Shown: in pieces, positions 22,318-31,129 of the stretch
How positions within the stretch are numbered: the stretch's first letter is position 1
Layout: each line of letters opens with the position of its first letter
NCBI RefSeq assembly: GCF_011386835.1
Contig: NC_088791.1
Coordinates: forward strand, 127,448,943 to 127,512,942
Reading direction: 5' to 3'
From: Chrysemys picta bellii
Taxonomy: Eukaryota; Chordata; Testudines; Emydidae
Length of the DNA: 64,000 nucleotides
Position numbers and translations under genes: made by a program
The notes under the pieces: model-generated
Database searches by the model: none
What the model was told of the DNA's origin: nothing
What the model saw: the letters and a program-made list of their open reading frames with translations, nothing else

Positions 22318-22428
22318 ACTGGAATCGACATGAACAAGCACTTGAAGAAGAAAAAATGGTTACTCACCTTCTCGTAACTGTTCTTTGAGATGTGGTGTTC
22401 ATGTCCATTCCAATACCCATCCTCTTAC
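22318..22428 (+). repeat. DIRS internal complementary region
   Basis: GGAATCGACATGAACAAGCA, continuing CTTGAAGAA, is the exact reverse complement of the element's own left end (17688-17717). It is joined directly to a copy of the outer terminal sequence (GTTACTCACCTTCTCGTAAC at 22361). This is the hallmark DIRS arrangement in which the internal region templates completion of both ends during circle formation. Confidence 0.8.
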
Positions 22429-22658
22429 CCCCCTGCCGGAGTAGCTGGCAAGAAGAAACTGAAGGGGTGGCGGGTCTGCAGGGCTATATATTAGGTGCTG
22501 TGAGGGTGCGACTCCAGGGGGTGACCAGGCCGACCTGATGGATGCTGCTAAGGGAAAAATCTTCCGGACATCATGCACGTGCACACACCTGATTGGAATG
22601 GACATGAACAACACATCTCGAAGAACAACAGTTACGAGAAGGTGAGTAACAGTTTTTT
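22395..22658 (+). repeat. DIRS right inverted terminal repeat
   Basis: Reverse-complementary to the left repeat, including GGGCTATATATTAGGTGCTG and CTTCCGGACATCATGCACGT. It ends with GAGAAGGTGAGTAACAGTTT, matching the outer end of the minus-strand DIRS fragment at 17240-17270. The element overlaps its own internal complementary region by about 30 bases. Confidence 0.78.
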
Positions 22659-23447
22659 CTCCGTGGTACCTTGAATGTGACGGAACAATGCATATGTTCC
22701 AGGCATAAAACAAACTAACAAGCGTCTTGCATGATCTTCCTAATCTGGCACCTGCTGACTTGATTCCCACAGCAATCATAGTTGGTATGGCTGAGGTAGA
22801 AGCTCTTGACAAACCAGAAGCTGTTAACACTGGCTGATATTTGGCCAAACACTTCATTTGAGGCTATGGAGAAAACACTGGACCTATGACAAAGTCCACC
22901 TTGTGTTTGACATTTATGTACAGGAATCGGTTAAAAATATTACCAGAGTGAAGACTCCATGGTATTGCACCTGTCCAGGACAAAATCACTGACTCCATGA
23001 ACGTCTCCAGTGTTACAATGAAGAAGCTGCTGTCTCATACTCTCATGAAAGATGAGGTAATCACATACCTTGCAGCAACAGTGCTTGAAGAATTTCATTG
23101 TTGCATGGCATTATGAAGCTGCTGCCTCTCACTGTTCAGTGGAGTTTCTTTGTGGTTCCCCCAAGGAGGCTGACACTAAACTTCTCTTGCATGCCATCAG
23201 TGCCACACAGAGAGGTGCTACTAAACTCCAGATTTTTGCACAAGACACAGATATTCTAGTGCTGTATGTGAGATGCTACCTAGGAGTTCACCAAGATTCT
23301 GGTTTTGTGCCTGCTGCTGGGGAACAGAATCTCTGTATATCCCTCAGATGTGTTCTTATTACTCAGACCATTAAAAGCTGCTGCACTGCCAAGTTTCCTC
23401 ACTCTTTCAGGATGTGACACTGCTGGAAGGTTGGCTGGAAAGACCAA
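22659..23447 (+). pseudogene. Relic of the uncharacterised protein family, segment 3
   Basis: After the DIRS insertion the relic resumes. Readable stretches include IVGMAEVEALDKPEAVNTG, SSVTMKKLLSHTLMKDEV and, at 23160-23280, PKEADTKLLLHAISATQRGA followed by LQIFAQDTDILVLYVRCY. The last two blocks ('EADT..L.HA..A..GA' and 'DTD.LVL') are the most recognisable signature of the remembered family, perhaps a nuclease-like core, though I do not know its function. Stops and shifts are frequent. It is cut at 23447 by a PLE hairpin. Confidence 0.58.
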
Positions 23448-23693
23448 CAAAGAGTCCTGTGGCACCTTATAGACTAACAGACATATTGGAGCATGAGCTT
23501 TTGTGGGTGAATACCCACTTCGTCGGATGCATGTAGTGGAAACATATGCATGTAGTTTCCACTACATGCATCCGAAGAAGTGGGTATTCACCCACGAAAG
23601 CTCATGCTCCAATATGTCTGTTAGTCTATAAGGTGCCACAGGACTCTTTGCTGCTTTTACAGATCCAGACTAACACGGCTACCCCTCTGATAT
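23448..23693. mobile_element. PLE tail in inverted (hairpin) arrangement
   Basis: Two inverted copies of the PLE 3' tail (AGAAGTGGGTATTCACCCAC type) form a stem of about 95 bases with few mismatches and a loop of about 12 bases near 23547. The right arm extends further through the terminal CTAACACGGCTACCCCTCTG. A 12-base target duplication TGGAAAGACCAA flanks it at 23436-23447 and 23694-23705. It belongs to a tail subtype slightly different from the 10.7 kb and 56.1 kb copies. Confidence 0.85.
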
Positions 23694-23978
23694 TGGAAAG
23701 ACCAAATTACCTAAATTGGAAGGCATTTGATTTCAGCATGGGAAGACACTCTGAAAGTGCTTGAAAGAGCTGAGGTGGTCACCGATGGGGTCAGTGGGGT
23801 CATAAATGTACTGGAGGCATCGTATGTTGAATAAAGATCAATATTTATTACACTTTCAGTGTTACAGTGATGATATTTTCCAAGAAGCTGACAGGCGGAG
23901 AAAAATTGCTCCCGACAAGAGCTGCTATCAAGTGGGCAAATTATAAAGCAATGAAATGGCTCTACGATGATTGACTGC
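23694..23978 (+). pseudogene. Relic of the uncharacterised protein family, segment 4
   Basis: This short continuation lies between the PLE hairpin and the retroviral insertion. It reads WKAFDF, ERAEVVTDG and EKIAPDKSCYQVGK in shifting frames. Its place between segments 3 and 5, both bounded by target duplications, is what assigns it; protein similarity alone would be weak. Confidence 0.4.
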
Positions 23979-24448
23979 TGTGGGGATGTATCATCCCTAC
24001 ACCAACCTAATGAAAAGTTCCATGAGGAGGTAAGGGTCACGATGGGACACTTGCCAGGTAAACAAATCATGGCCTTATGTAAGGCCCCCTGGTGGTCTAG
24101 GATTATATAAGATGATCATGGCCTTATGTAAGACCCCCTGGTGGTCTAGGATTATATAAGATGATCATGGCCTTATGTAAGGCCCCCTGGTGGTCTAGGA
24201 TTATATAAGATGAGGTAAACAAATCATGGCCTTATGTAAGGAACGGTTGAACCAATCGGTGTGGGGCTATACATGTGATAAACACATGATTCTCCTTCTT
24301 GTCCAATCCGTAGATGTGTGATTATTGCCTAATTGTGTTATGTAATGTTAAGAAAAACTATAAAAGAAAGCTTGTAATAAACAGGATTCGGATTCAGCCT
24401 GCAACCACAGTGGTCGTGTGCTTTATCTGCTCCGCATGGAACCCCACA
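23979..24448 (+). repeat. 5' LTR of the compact retrovirus
   Basis: The LTR is 470 bp, TGTGGGGATG to AACCCCACA, with a TATA box (TATAAAAG, 24359-24366) and a polyadenylation signal (AATAAA, 24376-24381) only 10 bases apart, so R is short. U3 contains a 49-bp unit repeated three times (starts 24066, 24115 and 24164) and partly a fourth time at 24223. Each unit carries the self-complementary GGCCTTATGTAAGGCC or a one-base variant. Confidence 0.92.
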
Positions 24449-24450
24449 AA

Positions 24451-24468
24451 TGGTGACCCCGACGTGAT
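24451..24468 (+). other. Retroviral primer-binding site matching tRNA-Trp
   Basis: TGGTGACCCCGACGTGAT begins two bases after the LTR and is complementary to the 3' end of vertebrate tRNA-Trp, the primer used by avian alpharetroviruses. The assignment uses the recalled tRNA sequence. Confidence 0.88.
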
Positions 24469-24653
24469 TCGGCTTGGACATCAAGGCAGCCAGGACTTTG
24501 CCCAGAGTGAGCTAGCAGAGATCATACTAGACACAGCCGCCAATGGAGCAGGGATCAATGTTCTCAGACAGTAGACCCAACAGGTGTTGTCTCAAAAGCT
24601 GAGCAAAGAGAAAGCAGATCCAACCAGAAAAAGGATCTGAGTGGTCAGACTCT

Positions 24654-25112
24654 ATGTCATCTCTCATGAAGAAACTGGAACAATTGAATTTAGATATTGA
24701 AGAGGCTCTCAGTGCTGGCTCTTCTCCTTCCAGCACTCCTTCTACCAAAAAGCGCAAACAGCCGTGCCCTGTTAAGGTGGAGACAGGCCTTCTTCACAGA
24801 GATCATCAGAGAAAGGGAATCTGTGGGAATAAGAGGGCAGGCTACCAAGATTTAGATGGTTTGCCAAGCTCAGTGTCAACTGGAGCACGACCAAAAACTG
24901 AACATGGTTTGAGAAAAGGCGGAGGTGGCAGCCGCGGCAGGAGGTACCGGAGGATACCGGCTCCTGGTCGTCCGAGAGAGACGTTCGTGAGCTCACAGCC
25001 GACTGAAGCGTTCGGTAAGAAAAGGCAGAGGTGGCAGCTGCAGCAGGAGGTACCGGAGGATACCGGCTCCTGGTCGTCCGAGAGAGACGTTCGTGAGCTC
25101 ACAGCCGACTGA
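24654..25112 (+). CDS. Unexplained leader frame upstream of gag
   Basis: A 152-codon frame lies between the primer site and gag, a zone that is normally non-coding in simple retroviruses. It starts MSSLMKKLEQLNLDIEEALS, a short amphipathic and probably coiled segment. A Ser/Pro/Thr stretch and a basic KKRKQ cluster follow, then an Arg/Gly-rich part encoded by the 106-bp repeats. The unit length is not a multiple of three, so successive repeats are read in different frames. The first 50 codons look protein-like, the rest does not. It could be a captured host segment or chance; I do not recognise it. It may be removed with the leader or be untranslated. Confidence 0.35.
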   Translation: MSSLMKKLEQLNLDIEEALSAGSSPSSTPSTKKRKQPCPVKVETGLLHRDHQRKGICGNKRAGYQDLDGLPSSVSTGARPKTEHGLRKGGGGSRGRRYRRIPAPGRPRETFVSSQPTEAFGKKRQRWQLQQEVPEDTGSWSSERDVRELTAD

Positions 25113-25210
25113 AGCGTTCGGTGAGAAAAGGCGGAGGTGGCAGCCGCGGTAGGAGGTACCGGAGGATACCGGCTCCTGGTCGTCCGAGAGAGACGTTCGT
25201 GAGCTCACAG
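24914..25210 (+). repeat. 106-bp tandem triplication in the retroviral leader
   Basis: Units begin near 24914, 25020 and 25126 with 'gaaaaggcggaggtggcag'. The first two continue through GAGCTCACAGCCGACTGAAG, while the third is cut at GAGCTCACAGGTGAGCGG, which creates a good splice donor. Units differ by a handful of bases. Confidence 0.85.
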
Positions 25211-25216
25211 GTGAGC
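25211..25216 (+). promoter_or_regulatory. Probable retroviral major splice donor
   Basis: CAG|GTGAGC at 25208-25216 is a near-consensus 5' splice site located 22 bases upstream of the gag ATG, where retroviral major donors usually lie. It would allow a spliced message for the small env-like frame. Use is inferred. Confidence 0.55.
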
Positions 25217-25232
25217 GGCTGCTTTTATTAAA

Positions 25233-25733
25233 ATGGGCTCTGCTTTGTCTGCAGAGGAGGAGACGGTGCATGATTTTTTATTATGCATCGCTAAAAAGCG
25301 GGGAGAGAAGCTTCCCTCTGACGCGTTGTCCCGTTTGTTGAAATGGGGGCAAAGACGCAGGTTTTTTGTTACTCCTGATACTGTCTTTAATAAGGCAGTC
25401 TGGGAAAGTCTAGGCTCTGACCTCTGGAAGTCGGTCTCTCATGGCAACAAAAAGTCCGTGTCATTGAGCCAAATATGGTGCAAATCTAAGAAACTAATAA
25501 AGACGCTTGCGGCAGAAGCCAAGGTCCAGTCGGCCATTAATGACCTCTATCGGCCAAAAGAGGAGCCGCCTTATGTGTTGCCGGTGGAAAACAGGGCCTT
25601 CAGCTACAGGCTGAATCAGTTGTCCCATTTGGCCGGTGAAAGCCATCCCCCGCAGTCCCACACATTGCGAGCCCTGAACCAGCCCGGCTTTTTGTACCCC
25701 AGAGTTCCGGGCGGAGTTCCCGGGGCAGGGTAA
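25233..25733 (+). CDS. Short gag: matrix-like domain only
   Basis: This is an intact 166-codon frame. It starts MGSALSAEEE, a myristoylation-type N-terminus, and continues with a helical basic domain (LSRLLKWGQRRRFFVTPD, WESLGSDLWKSVSHGNKK) resembling class II retroviral matrix proteins, which bind the inner plasma membrane and direct assembly. After about residue 105 it becomes Pro-rich and ends PGVPGAG. Capsid and nucleocapsid are missing, against roughly 500 or more residues in a complete gag. The ATG at 25233 is the first after the splice donor and the best start. It could be packaged by, or interfere with, a related virus; that is speculation. Confidence 0.7.
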   Translation: MGSALSAEEETVHDFLLCIAKKRGEKLPSDALSRLLKWGQRRRFFVTPDTVFNKAVWESLGSDLWKSVSHGNKKSVSLSQIWCKSKKLIKTLAAEAKVQSAINDLYRPKEEPPYVLPVENRAFSYRLNQLSHLAGESHPPQSHTLRALNQPGFLYPRVPGGVPGAG

Positions 25734-25924
25734 GCAGTTGCGGAATAGGCCACCGGATAAGATCCCTCCGGCGAATGATGTAGCTACCCCCTGTCCTCGT
25801 TGTGGTTTGTGGGGCTGCGCAATTGGGTGCACTGGACGAAATAACGTGTCCATGCACCGGCCACTGAACGCCGCCATGCAGAAGCCAAACGACAACCCCG
25901 CGACACCGGACCTGCACTTGTTGT

Positions 25925-26254
25925 TTGTCACAGCCTAAACACCTAATAATGCTGTACTTCTGTTTGTTCGGACTCCTTATTATAGGAGCAGGGGTCTTTG
26001 TATGTCCAAACTCTGTACCTTTTGTTAACCCACAACAAAATGTTTGGGTCACCTGGGCAAACCAGACTGGCCAAGAAGCCCTTTTTGCTTGTCCATGGCC
26101 ACCCCATCGGATCCCTTTAGAACATGTCTTATTGGCTATCCTTATTTACACCCCAATGGTTTTCGTGGGCATTTCCTTATTTAAGAAAAAGGGGGGAGGT
26201 GTGGGGATGTATCATCCCTACACCAACCTAATGAAAAGTTCCATGAGGAGGTAA
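25925..26254 (+). CDS. Very short env-like frame with two hydrophobic segments
   Basis: An intact 109-codon frame. Residues about 7-27 (LIMLYFCLFGLLIIGAGVFV) form a signal-peptide or anchor-like segment. The next part, NVWVTWANQTGQEA, resembles the start of a surface envelope subunit and carries one N-x-T glycosylation site. Residues about 68-86 (VLLAILIYTPMVFVGISLF) form a second membrane segment followed by KKKGGG. The frame then overlaps the polypurine tract and ends inside the 3' LTR. It looks like the two ends of an env gene joined in frame by a large deletion. No fusion or receptor-binding region remains. Whether it is translated is unknown. Confidence 0.6.
   Translation: MSQPKHLIMLYFCLFGLLIIGAGVFVCPNSVPFVNPQQNVWVTWANQTGQEALFACPWPPHRIPLEHVLLAILIYTPMVFVGISLFKKKGGGVGMYHPYTNLMKSSMRR
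26183..26199 (+). other. Polypurine tract
   Basis: AAGAAAAAGGGGGGAGG directly precedes the 3' LTR and is the expected plus-strand primer site. It also encodes the lysine-glycine end of the env-like frame. Confidence 0.88.
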
Positions 26255-26669
26255 GGGTCACGATGGGACACTTGCCAGGTAAACAAATCATGGCCTTATG
26301 TAAGGCCCCCTGGTGGTCTAGGATTATATAAGATGATCATGGCCTTATGTAAGACCCCCTGGTGGTCTAGGATTATATAAGATGATCATGGCCTTATGTA
26401 AGGCCCCCTGGTGGTCTAGGATTATATAAGATGAGGTAAACAAATCATGGCCTTATGTAAGGAACGGTTGAACCAATCGGTGTGGGGCTATACATGTGAT
26501 AAACACATGATTCTCCTTCTTGTCCAATCCGTAGATGTGTGATTATTGCCTAATTGTGTTATGTAATGTTAAGAAAAACTATAAAAGAAAGCTTGTAATA
26601 AACAGGATTCGGATTCAGCCTGCAACCACAGTGGTCGTGTGCTTTATCTGCTCCGCATGGAACCCCACA
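26200..26669 (+). repeat. 3' LTR of the compact retrovirus
   Basis: The same 470 bp as the 5' LTR, offset 2221 bases, with no difference seen on reading both. It includes the three 49-bp U3 units, TATAAAAG (26580-26587) and AATAAA (26597-26602). Identity implies recent insertion or gene conversion. Confidence 0.92.
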
Positions 26670-26675
26670 GACTGC

Positions 26676-26940
26676 GTCCAAAACTTCCCCTGTTGGGCAT
26701 GAATGGGTCTTGGCAGATGGAGTGATCACACCAGCTATGCCTGAATACCATGCACTCCTGAATCGATTCTTCAGATAATTAAATGTTTGTGTGCAAAGAT
26801 CAGATGCTTACCACCCTGCAAATGTATGGACAGCAATCTACCCTCTGTGAAGATGTAAGACTGCTGCATGGGTCAGCGTGACTATGTCTAGCAGTGGTAT
26901 CCTAGACAGAGACAATACTGATGATGACTTTGATGAATAA
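26676..26940 (+). pseudogene. Relic of the uncharacterised protein family, segment 5 (C-terminus)
   Basis: Immediately after the retroviral target duplication the relic resumes with SPVGHEWVLADGVITPAMPE and ALLNRFFR. A decayed Cys-poor stretch follows and the frame ends DRDNTDDDFDE with TAA at 26938-26940. In the remembered family the protein ends with a Trp/Pro-containing block, a Cys-rich (CXC-like) block and an acidic tail, so this fits the end of the gene. Most expected cysteines have been lost. Confidence 0.5.
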
Positions 26941-27339
26941 ATGTTTTCTGTCCGACATGTCAAAATTAACTTTCCTAGGATAACCAAAGATCAATGTCTT
27001 TTTTTAATATAAGCAATGCATCCCTGTTAAAGTGTAATTTTAAAAATGTTGAATTTAAAAAAAAAATTCTTGACCATATATCTACATAATTGTTTTAAGT
27101 TTTGTCAAGTTTGGTACCGTGTGTTTGTGGGAGAAAGGGGTATCATTTAAAAGCTAACTTGACTCATTTCTGATGACATTGTATTATCAAAATGTCTACC
27201 CAAGGGTAGGACCTGTAGCTGGGAGGGCAACAAGTCCCCCCCTGCTATGCTGCAGAGGGTGACACCATTTAAATTATGATTCTTTAGATTTTTATTAATC
27301 AAATTACATCTCCCTTATCTTTCTATCACTAACTTCCCC
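26941..27339. other. Non-coding sequence after the relic gene
   Basis: AT-rich sequence with no repeat terminus recognised; possibly the 3' flank of the relic gene. A palindromic or MITE-like structure was not found. Confidence 0.5.
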
Positions 27340-27782
27340 AAAGAATGGGATTTTACTACATTATGCTCTCAGGCTATTTTGTGTCTTGCTGTATTACTTT
27401 TCTGACAGACATCTGGGTAATTCAAGTCCCCCATTACTACCAGGTCTTGTGTGTTGGATATTTCTGTTGTTTCTTCTGGAAATGCCTCATTTACTTCCTC
27501 TTCCTGATTTGGTGGTCTATAGTAGACTCCCTTCATGATGTCATTCCTGTTTTCTTGCCCTATTACTTTTACCCTGCGACTTTCAACTGGTCTTCCTCTT
27601 ACTTCCTTCTGGATCTCAGAACATGTGTGTATATTCTGAGATTCTCCAGGAGATGCTGGCTGGAGGGGGAAGGAAAAATTCCAAGGGTGGGAGCTACACA
27701 GTGGAGAGCCGGTGCCAGAAAACACCAATCCAGACTTCAAACTTTTGTGAATGGATTTGCAGGTAACTCTGACATGCATCAT
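27340..27782 (-). pseudogene. CR1 LINE endonuclease-domain fragment
   Basis: The minus-strand frame contains MKGVYYRPPNQEEEVNEAF and DLVVMGDLNYPDVC, the conserved GVYYRPP and GD(F/L)N motifs of the CR1 apurinic-type endonuclease that nicks target DNA. The fragment lacks RT, is truncated at both ends, and the 5' part (27650-27782) is not recognisable. It does not join directly to the CR1 piece at 13.7-15.0 kb. Confidence 0.82.
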
Positions 27783-30700
27783 TTAAACAAACTGGGTGTG
27801 CCGCTTATCCATTGTTTGGAGTCACTGAAACGTTTATTACTGAATCTGTTCTCTGGCTGTGGCTCCAATTAAGAGTTTGATCTTATGAGTGGTTGAATGC
27901 CTTCAATTTATCTCAGAATTATGTCCTAAATAGTTAACAGTTAACAGGGCTGTGATTTAAGGAAGGTGTGTGGCTGTATAAATATGTGAAACCAATTATT
28001 TGTTTTTACGCTTGGGAATAGAGAATTAAAAAAGCAAACTCTTTTTTGGTAGTCAGTTATTTTTCTGCACATATTTGCATGTATCAAATCAATACTAATA
28101 TAACAGTCTTGGAATATAAAATATCATTAGTAAACATTTATATTGTGGTTGTGCTGAAAGGCCAAAATTGGATTGGCCTCATTGTGTTGGGTGCTAAAAC
28201 AATCCACGTGTGCAAAGGCAAATAAATAAGTACTGACTGTCGACAGAAGTAATCCCAGACAGAATAAATCTAATCCATTTTGTCGGAGAACGACTGAAAA
28301 CCGACAATTAACAGCTTAAATAGAAAAATAAACTTTAGATTATTTGGAATTAGGCTTAAATTAGTTAATACTTACTTGCAATATGCCACCAAAAATAAAG
28401 GATGGGAAACTACTGTTCTTCCTGGCTGGCATGCTACATGTTAATCTAGTTTTTTGATCCATACTCTGTATTGTGTAGTATTATGTCATGATTTCATACC
28501 ATGAATAACACACAGTGGTTGGTCAATCCTCTTAATTATTTTCTTGATTTCTTGGAATGATTTAAATCCAGGTTGAGGCTTTGAGGTCTGCTGATTTCAT
28601 GCAACAATTTTTTAAAGAGATGCTCTTGACTGGGTGTAGACTTAAATTTTAGGTTGAATAAAGAAAAAGCTTTTAAATATTCTAATATGAATAGAAAGTC
28701 TATAAATATAGGCCCCAGGCTTGCAAACACTTACGCACGTGCTTCACTTTAGAAGAGAGTATTCCCAGGAATGTATTTCCACTACTTATGGTGACATAAG
28801 AGAACGGTCTATGATAGAGAACATTGGAAGCATTTTTCAAAAAGAGAAAAATGTGATTTTTTTTAAAACACCAGAGATTCAGTATGCAATAACTTTGTTA
28901 GCTTTGAAAATCCCAAACACACTTCTGTTACTATGTTTAATGTCTTTTGCTAATGCTGTACAAAATTGTGTGCCTGCTGGAGAGCTGAACCTTATACTGG
29001 TAAACAGTTGTTTTTTGTTGTTTTTAAACCTAGCATTATGAGATCTTGCAGGTTAATTGATTGACATTAGATTGACCCAATGTGAACTATTTGTCTCTTT
29101 CCAGCAAATTTTAAGTATATTTATCTTCAATTGATTGCTTCCAGCTTTTTCAAATTCTCTTATTTAATACAGTATTTTAAAACTAATATGATTTAAAAAA
29201 AACCTAAAGGCAAAGTCTCATTTTTGGTAAGGTTAGAATGAATTGTTATAATAAAAATGTGATATTCTGCCCAGCCATTGCTTTTCCAGTTGCAGGATCA
29301 TTGTCCTGACACTGTACATGTATTCTATGAGTATTATAGCTTACATATTATCTAGACGGAAAAACTTAAAATTAAAAAATCATTTTCCTTTGGAGGCAGG
29401 AGAGAAATCTGTTAAGCTCAACATTCTTTATATTTTGGAGATGGTAAAAATTGTTTAACATTCTGCATTGGAGCAAGTGCAGTGTAGTCAATGAAGAAGA
29501 GTAATCAGTTGCTATCCATTAATTTCATTTACAGAAATAGAATGTTAAGCACTTTATGTATTTTAATCAGTTTAAATGACAGGCCCACATATGTATTGTA
29601 CATCCAATCTGAGTAGTCTAGACAGACTGTTTTCCAAGGAAAATACATTTTCATCAGTATTTGTGGTATGATTCATGGTGGTGAAGAGGCAAATAACTCT
29701 TTATGACTGGAAGTTGCTTTAACTTGCAGCCACAAGGGAACAAGTCAATAACCGGATGACAGTGGTGGAAACTAACATTTATTTAGCATTAGATGTCTAC
29801 ACCTTATGCAGTGTTCTCAGGTCAGATTTTTCCAGCAATGGCAACTTGTCAACAAACATGCTACCAGTATCTACAGATAACTGCAGGTAGGCAAACTAAA
29901 ATTTCATACCTATTCTCATGTGAAAGGTTCACAGGTGACTAAAATTTAATGTCTAGTAAGATCTCAAGGGATCCAAATTAAATATTAGTATAGACCCTCA
30001 ACCTCTTTTAAGTTGACTGTCTAATGTATAAGAGAGCAACATAATATTTACATTATCTTGGTTAGCTAATAATAAGCCAGTAAACAGATGTGAACAAAAC
30101 TTTTATTTGACATTTAAACCTAACTTTGAGCCCCAGTTAGGTAAGCCTCATAATAGGCTGGAATATTGCAGTTGAAGGACTGTAGTCGTTGGACTTACAT
30201 GGTTATATTTTTGTATCTGTATATATCATCTTCGGATGGTTGGACTAATTCACTGGCTGAATGGCTTGATAGTTATTAAAATATGTATTAAAAAGAAAGG
30301 GAAAATACCTATTGCGCAGCATACTTGCAAGTAGCTGATCAAGTACTCTGTTGTATATCTCAACAGACAGAGGGGATAGCCGATGTCTCCATTTGGCCCC
30401 AAATGATGTCTCTTCAACTGTAAAGTATAGTCAGATTTTTCCAAAGAGATAAGTGATTTGAGCACCCATTCTCTGTAAATAAGGCCCTTTCCATAGCATG
30501 TTAAGTTGTAATTGTAATAATTCTGAAAGTATTTAATATATTTAGCAACCAGGAAGTAGCTTCCATTTGTGTACAGTTGGCATAAAACTGTAACATTGTG
30601 TGCCTATAAACATTTAAAAAATATTATTGCAAAAGTGGTGCAAGAAGTGTGCTGTTTGAAATAAAATGTATAGTAATCTAATGGTTGTACACTGGAGAAT

Positions 30701-31129
30701 TGGTTCAAAAAAGATATTCTGAGTAAAACTGCATTCCACTTTGAACAAAAATGATTACCAGTAATCTATTTGCTGCCCAAGAGCTAAATAGCTCTTTAAC
30801 TTTAAATAACAAACTTGTTGGAAATATTATCTCTTATTCTTATGGTGCGAAAGGAAACCAATCTAGTATGCAAACTAACCTTTTTAACAGTAATGGGTGA
30901 AATCATGGCTCCACTGAAGTTAATGGCAAAACGTACATTGACTTTAGTGGGAGCGCAATTTCATCAATACAGGACCTGACCCTGCCATGAGCTGCATAAG
31001 GAAGCAGTTGATTGTGGGATCTGGGCCACAAATGTGTGTTTTGTACAACTCCTAGCACTATGCGCCTTCTGGATACTACTGTGATATAAATAAAAAATAA
31101 TAATCTTTTGTTAGAGCTTGGTTAAATGT
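27783..31129. other. AT-rich non-coding stretch
   Basis: There are no exons, structured RNAs or clear repeat termini. Frames such as 28721-29041 (106 codons) lack recognisable content. Near 30920-30960 the sequence contains 'ccactgaagttaatggcaaa' and 'attgactttagtggga' arms, a diverged old amniote palindromic repeat. Confidence 0.55.

Larger units (their letters stand above)
17687..22658 (+). mobile_element. DIRS-type tyrosine-recombinase retrotransposon, nearly full length, inactive
   Basis: About 4.97 kb with inverted terminal sequences (left 17687 to about 17900, right about 22395-22658), an internal complementary region just inside the right end (22318 to about 22428), gag, RT, RNase H and tyrosine recombinase in DIRS order. 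DIRS elements replicate through a circle and integrate by a recombinase rather than an integrase, so no target duplication is expected, and none is seen. The left end lacks the outermost 30 or so bases present at the right end. Frameshifts and at least two internal deletions inactivate it. Confidence 0.88.
23979..26669 (+). mobile_element. Young non-autonomous class II-like endogenous retrovirus, 2.69 kb
   Basis: Two 470-bp LTRs (23979-24448 and 26200-26669) look identical by eye. The insertion is flanked by a perfect 6-base duplication GACTGC (23973-23978 and 26670-26675), as made by class II retroviral integrases. The order is LTR, tRNA-Trp primer site, leader with an unexplained frame and a 106-bp triplication, splice donor, short gag (25233-25733), linker, very short env-like frame (25925-26254), polypurine tract, LTR. 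Protease, pol, capsid, nucleocapsid and most of env are absent. Mobilisation must have depended on proteins from elsewhere. It lies inside the relic gene. Confidence 0.9.

Noticed and set aside
22399..22857. 152-codon minus-strand frame sharing peptides with frames near 17200 and 17700
   Set aside because: The shared peptides are translations of the DIRS terminal repeat, not a conserved protein.
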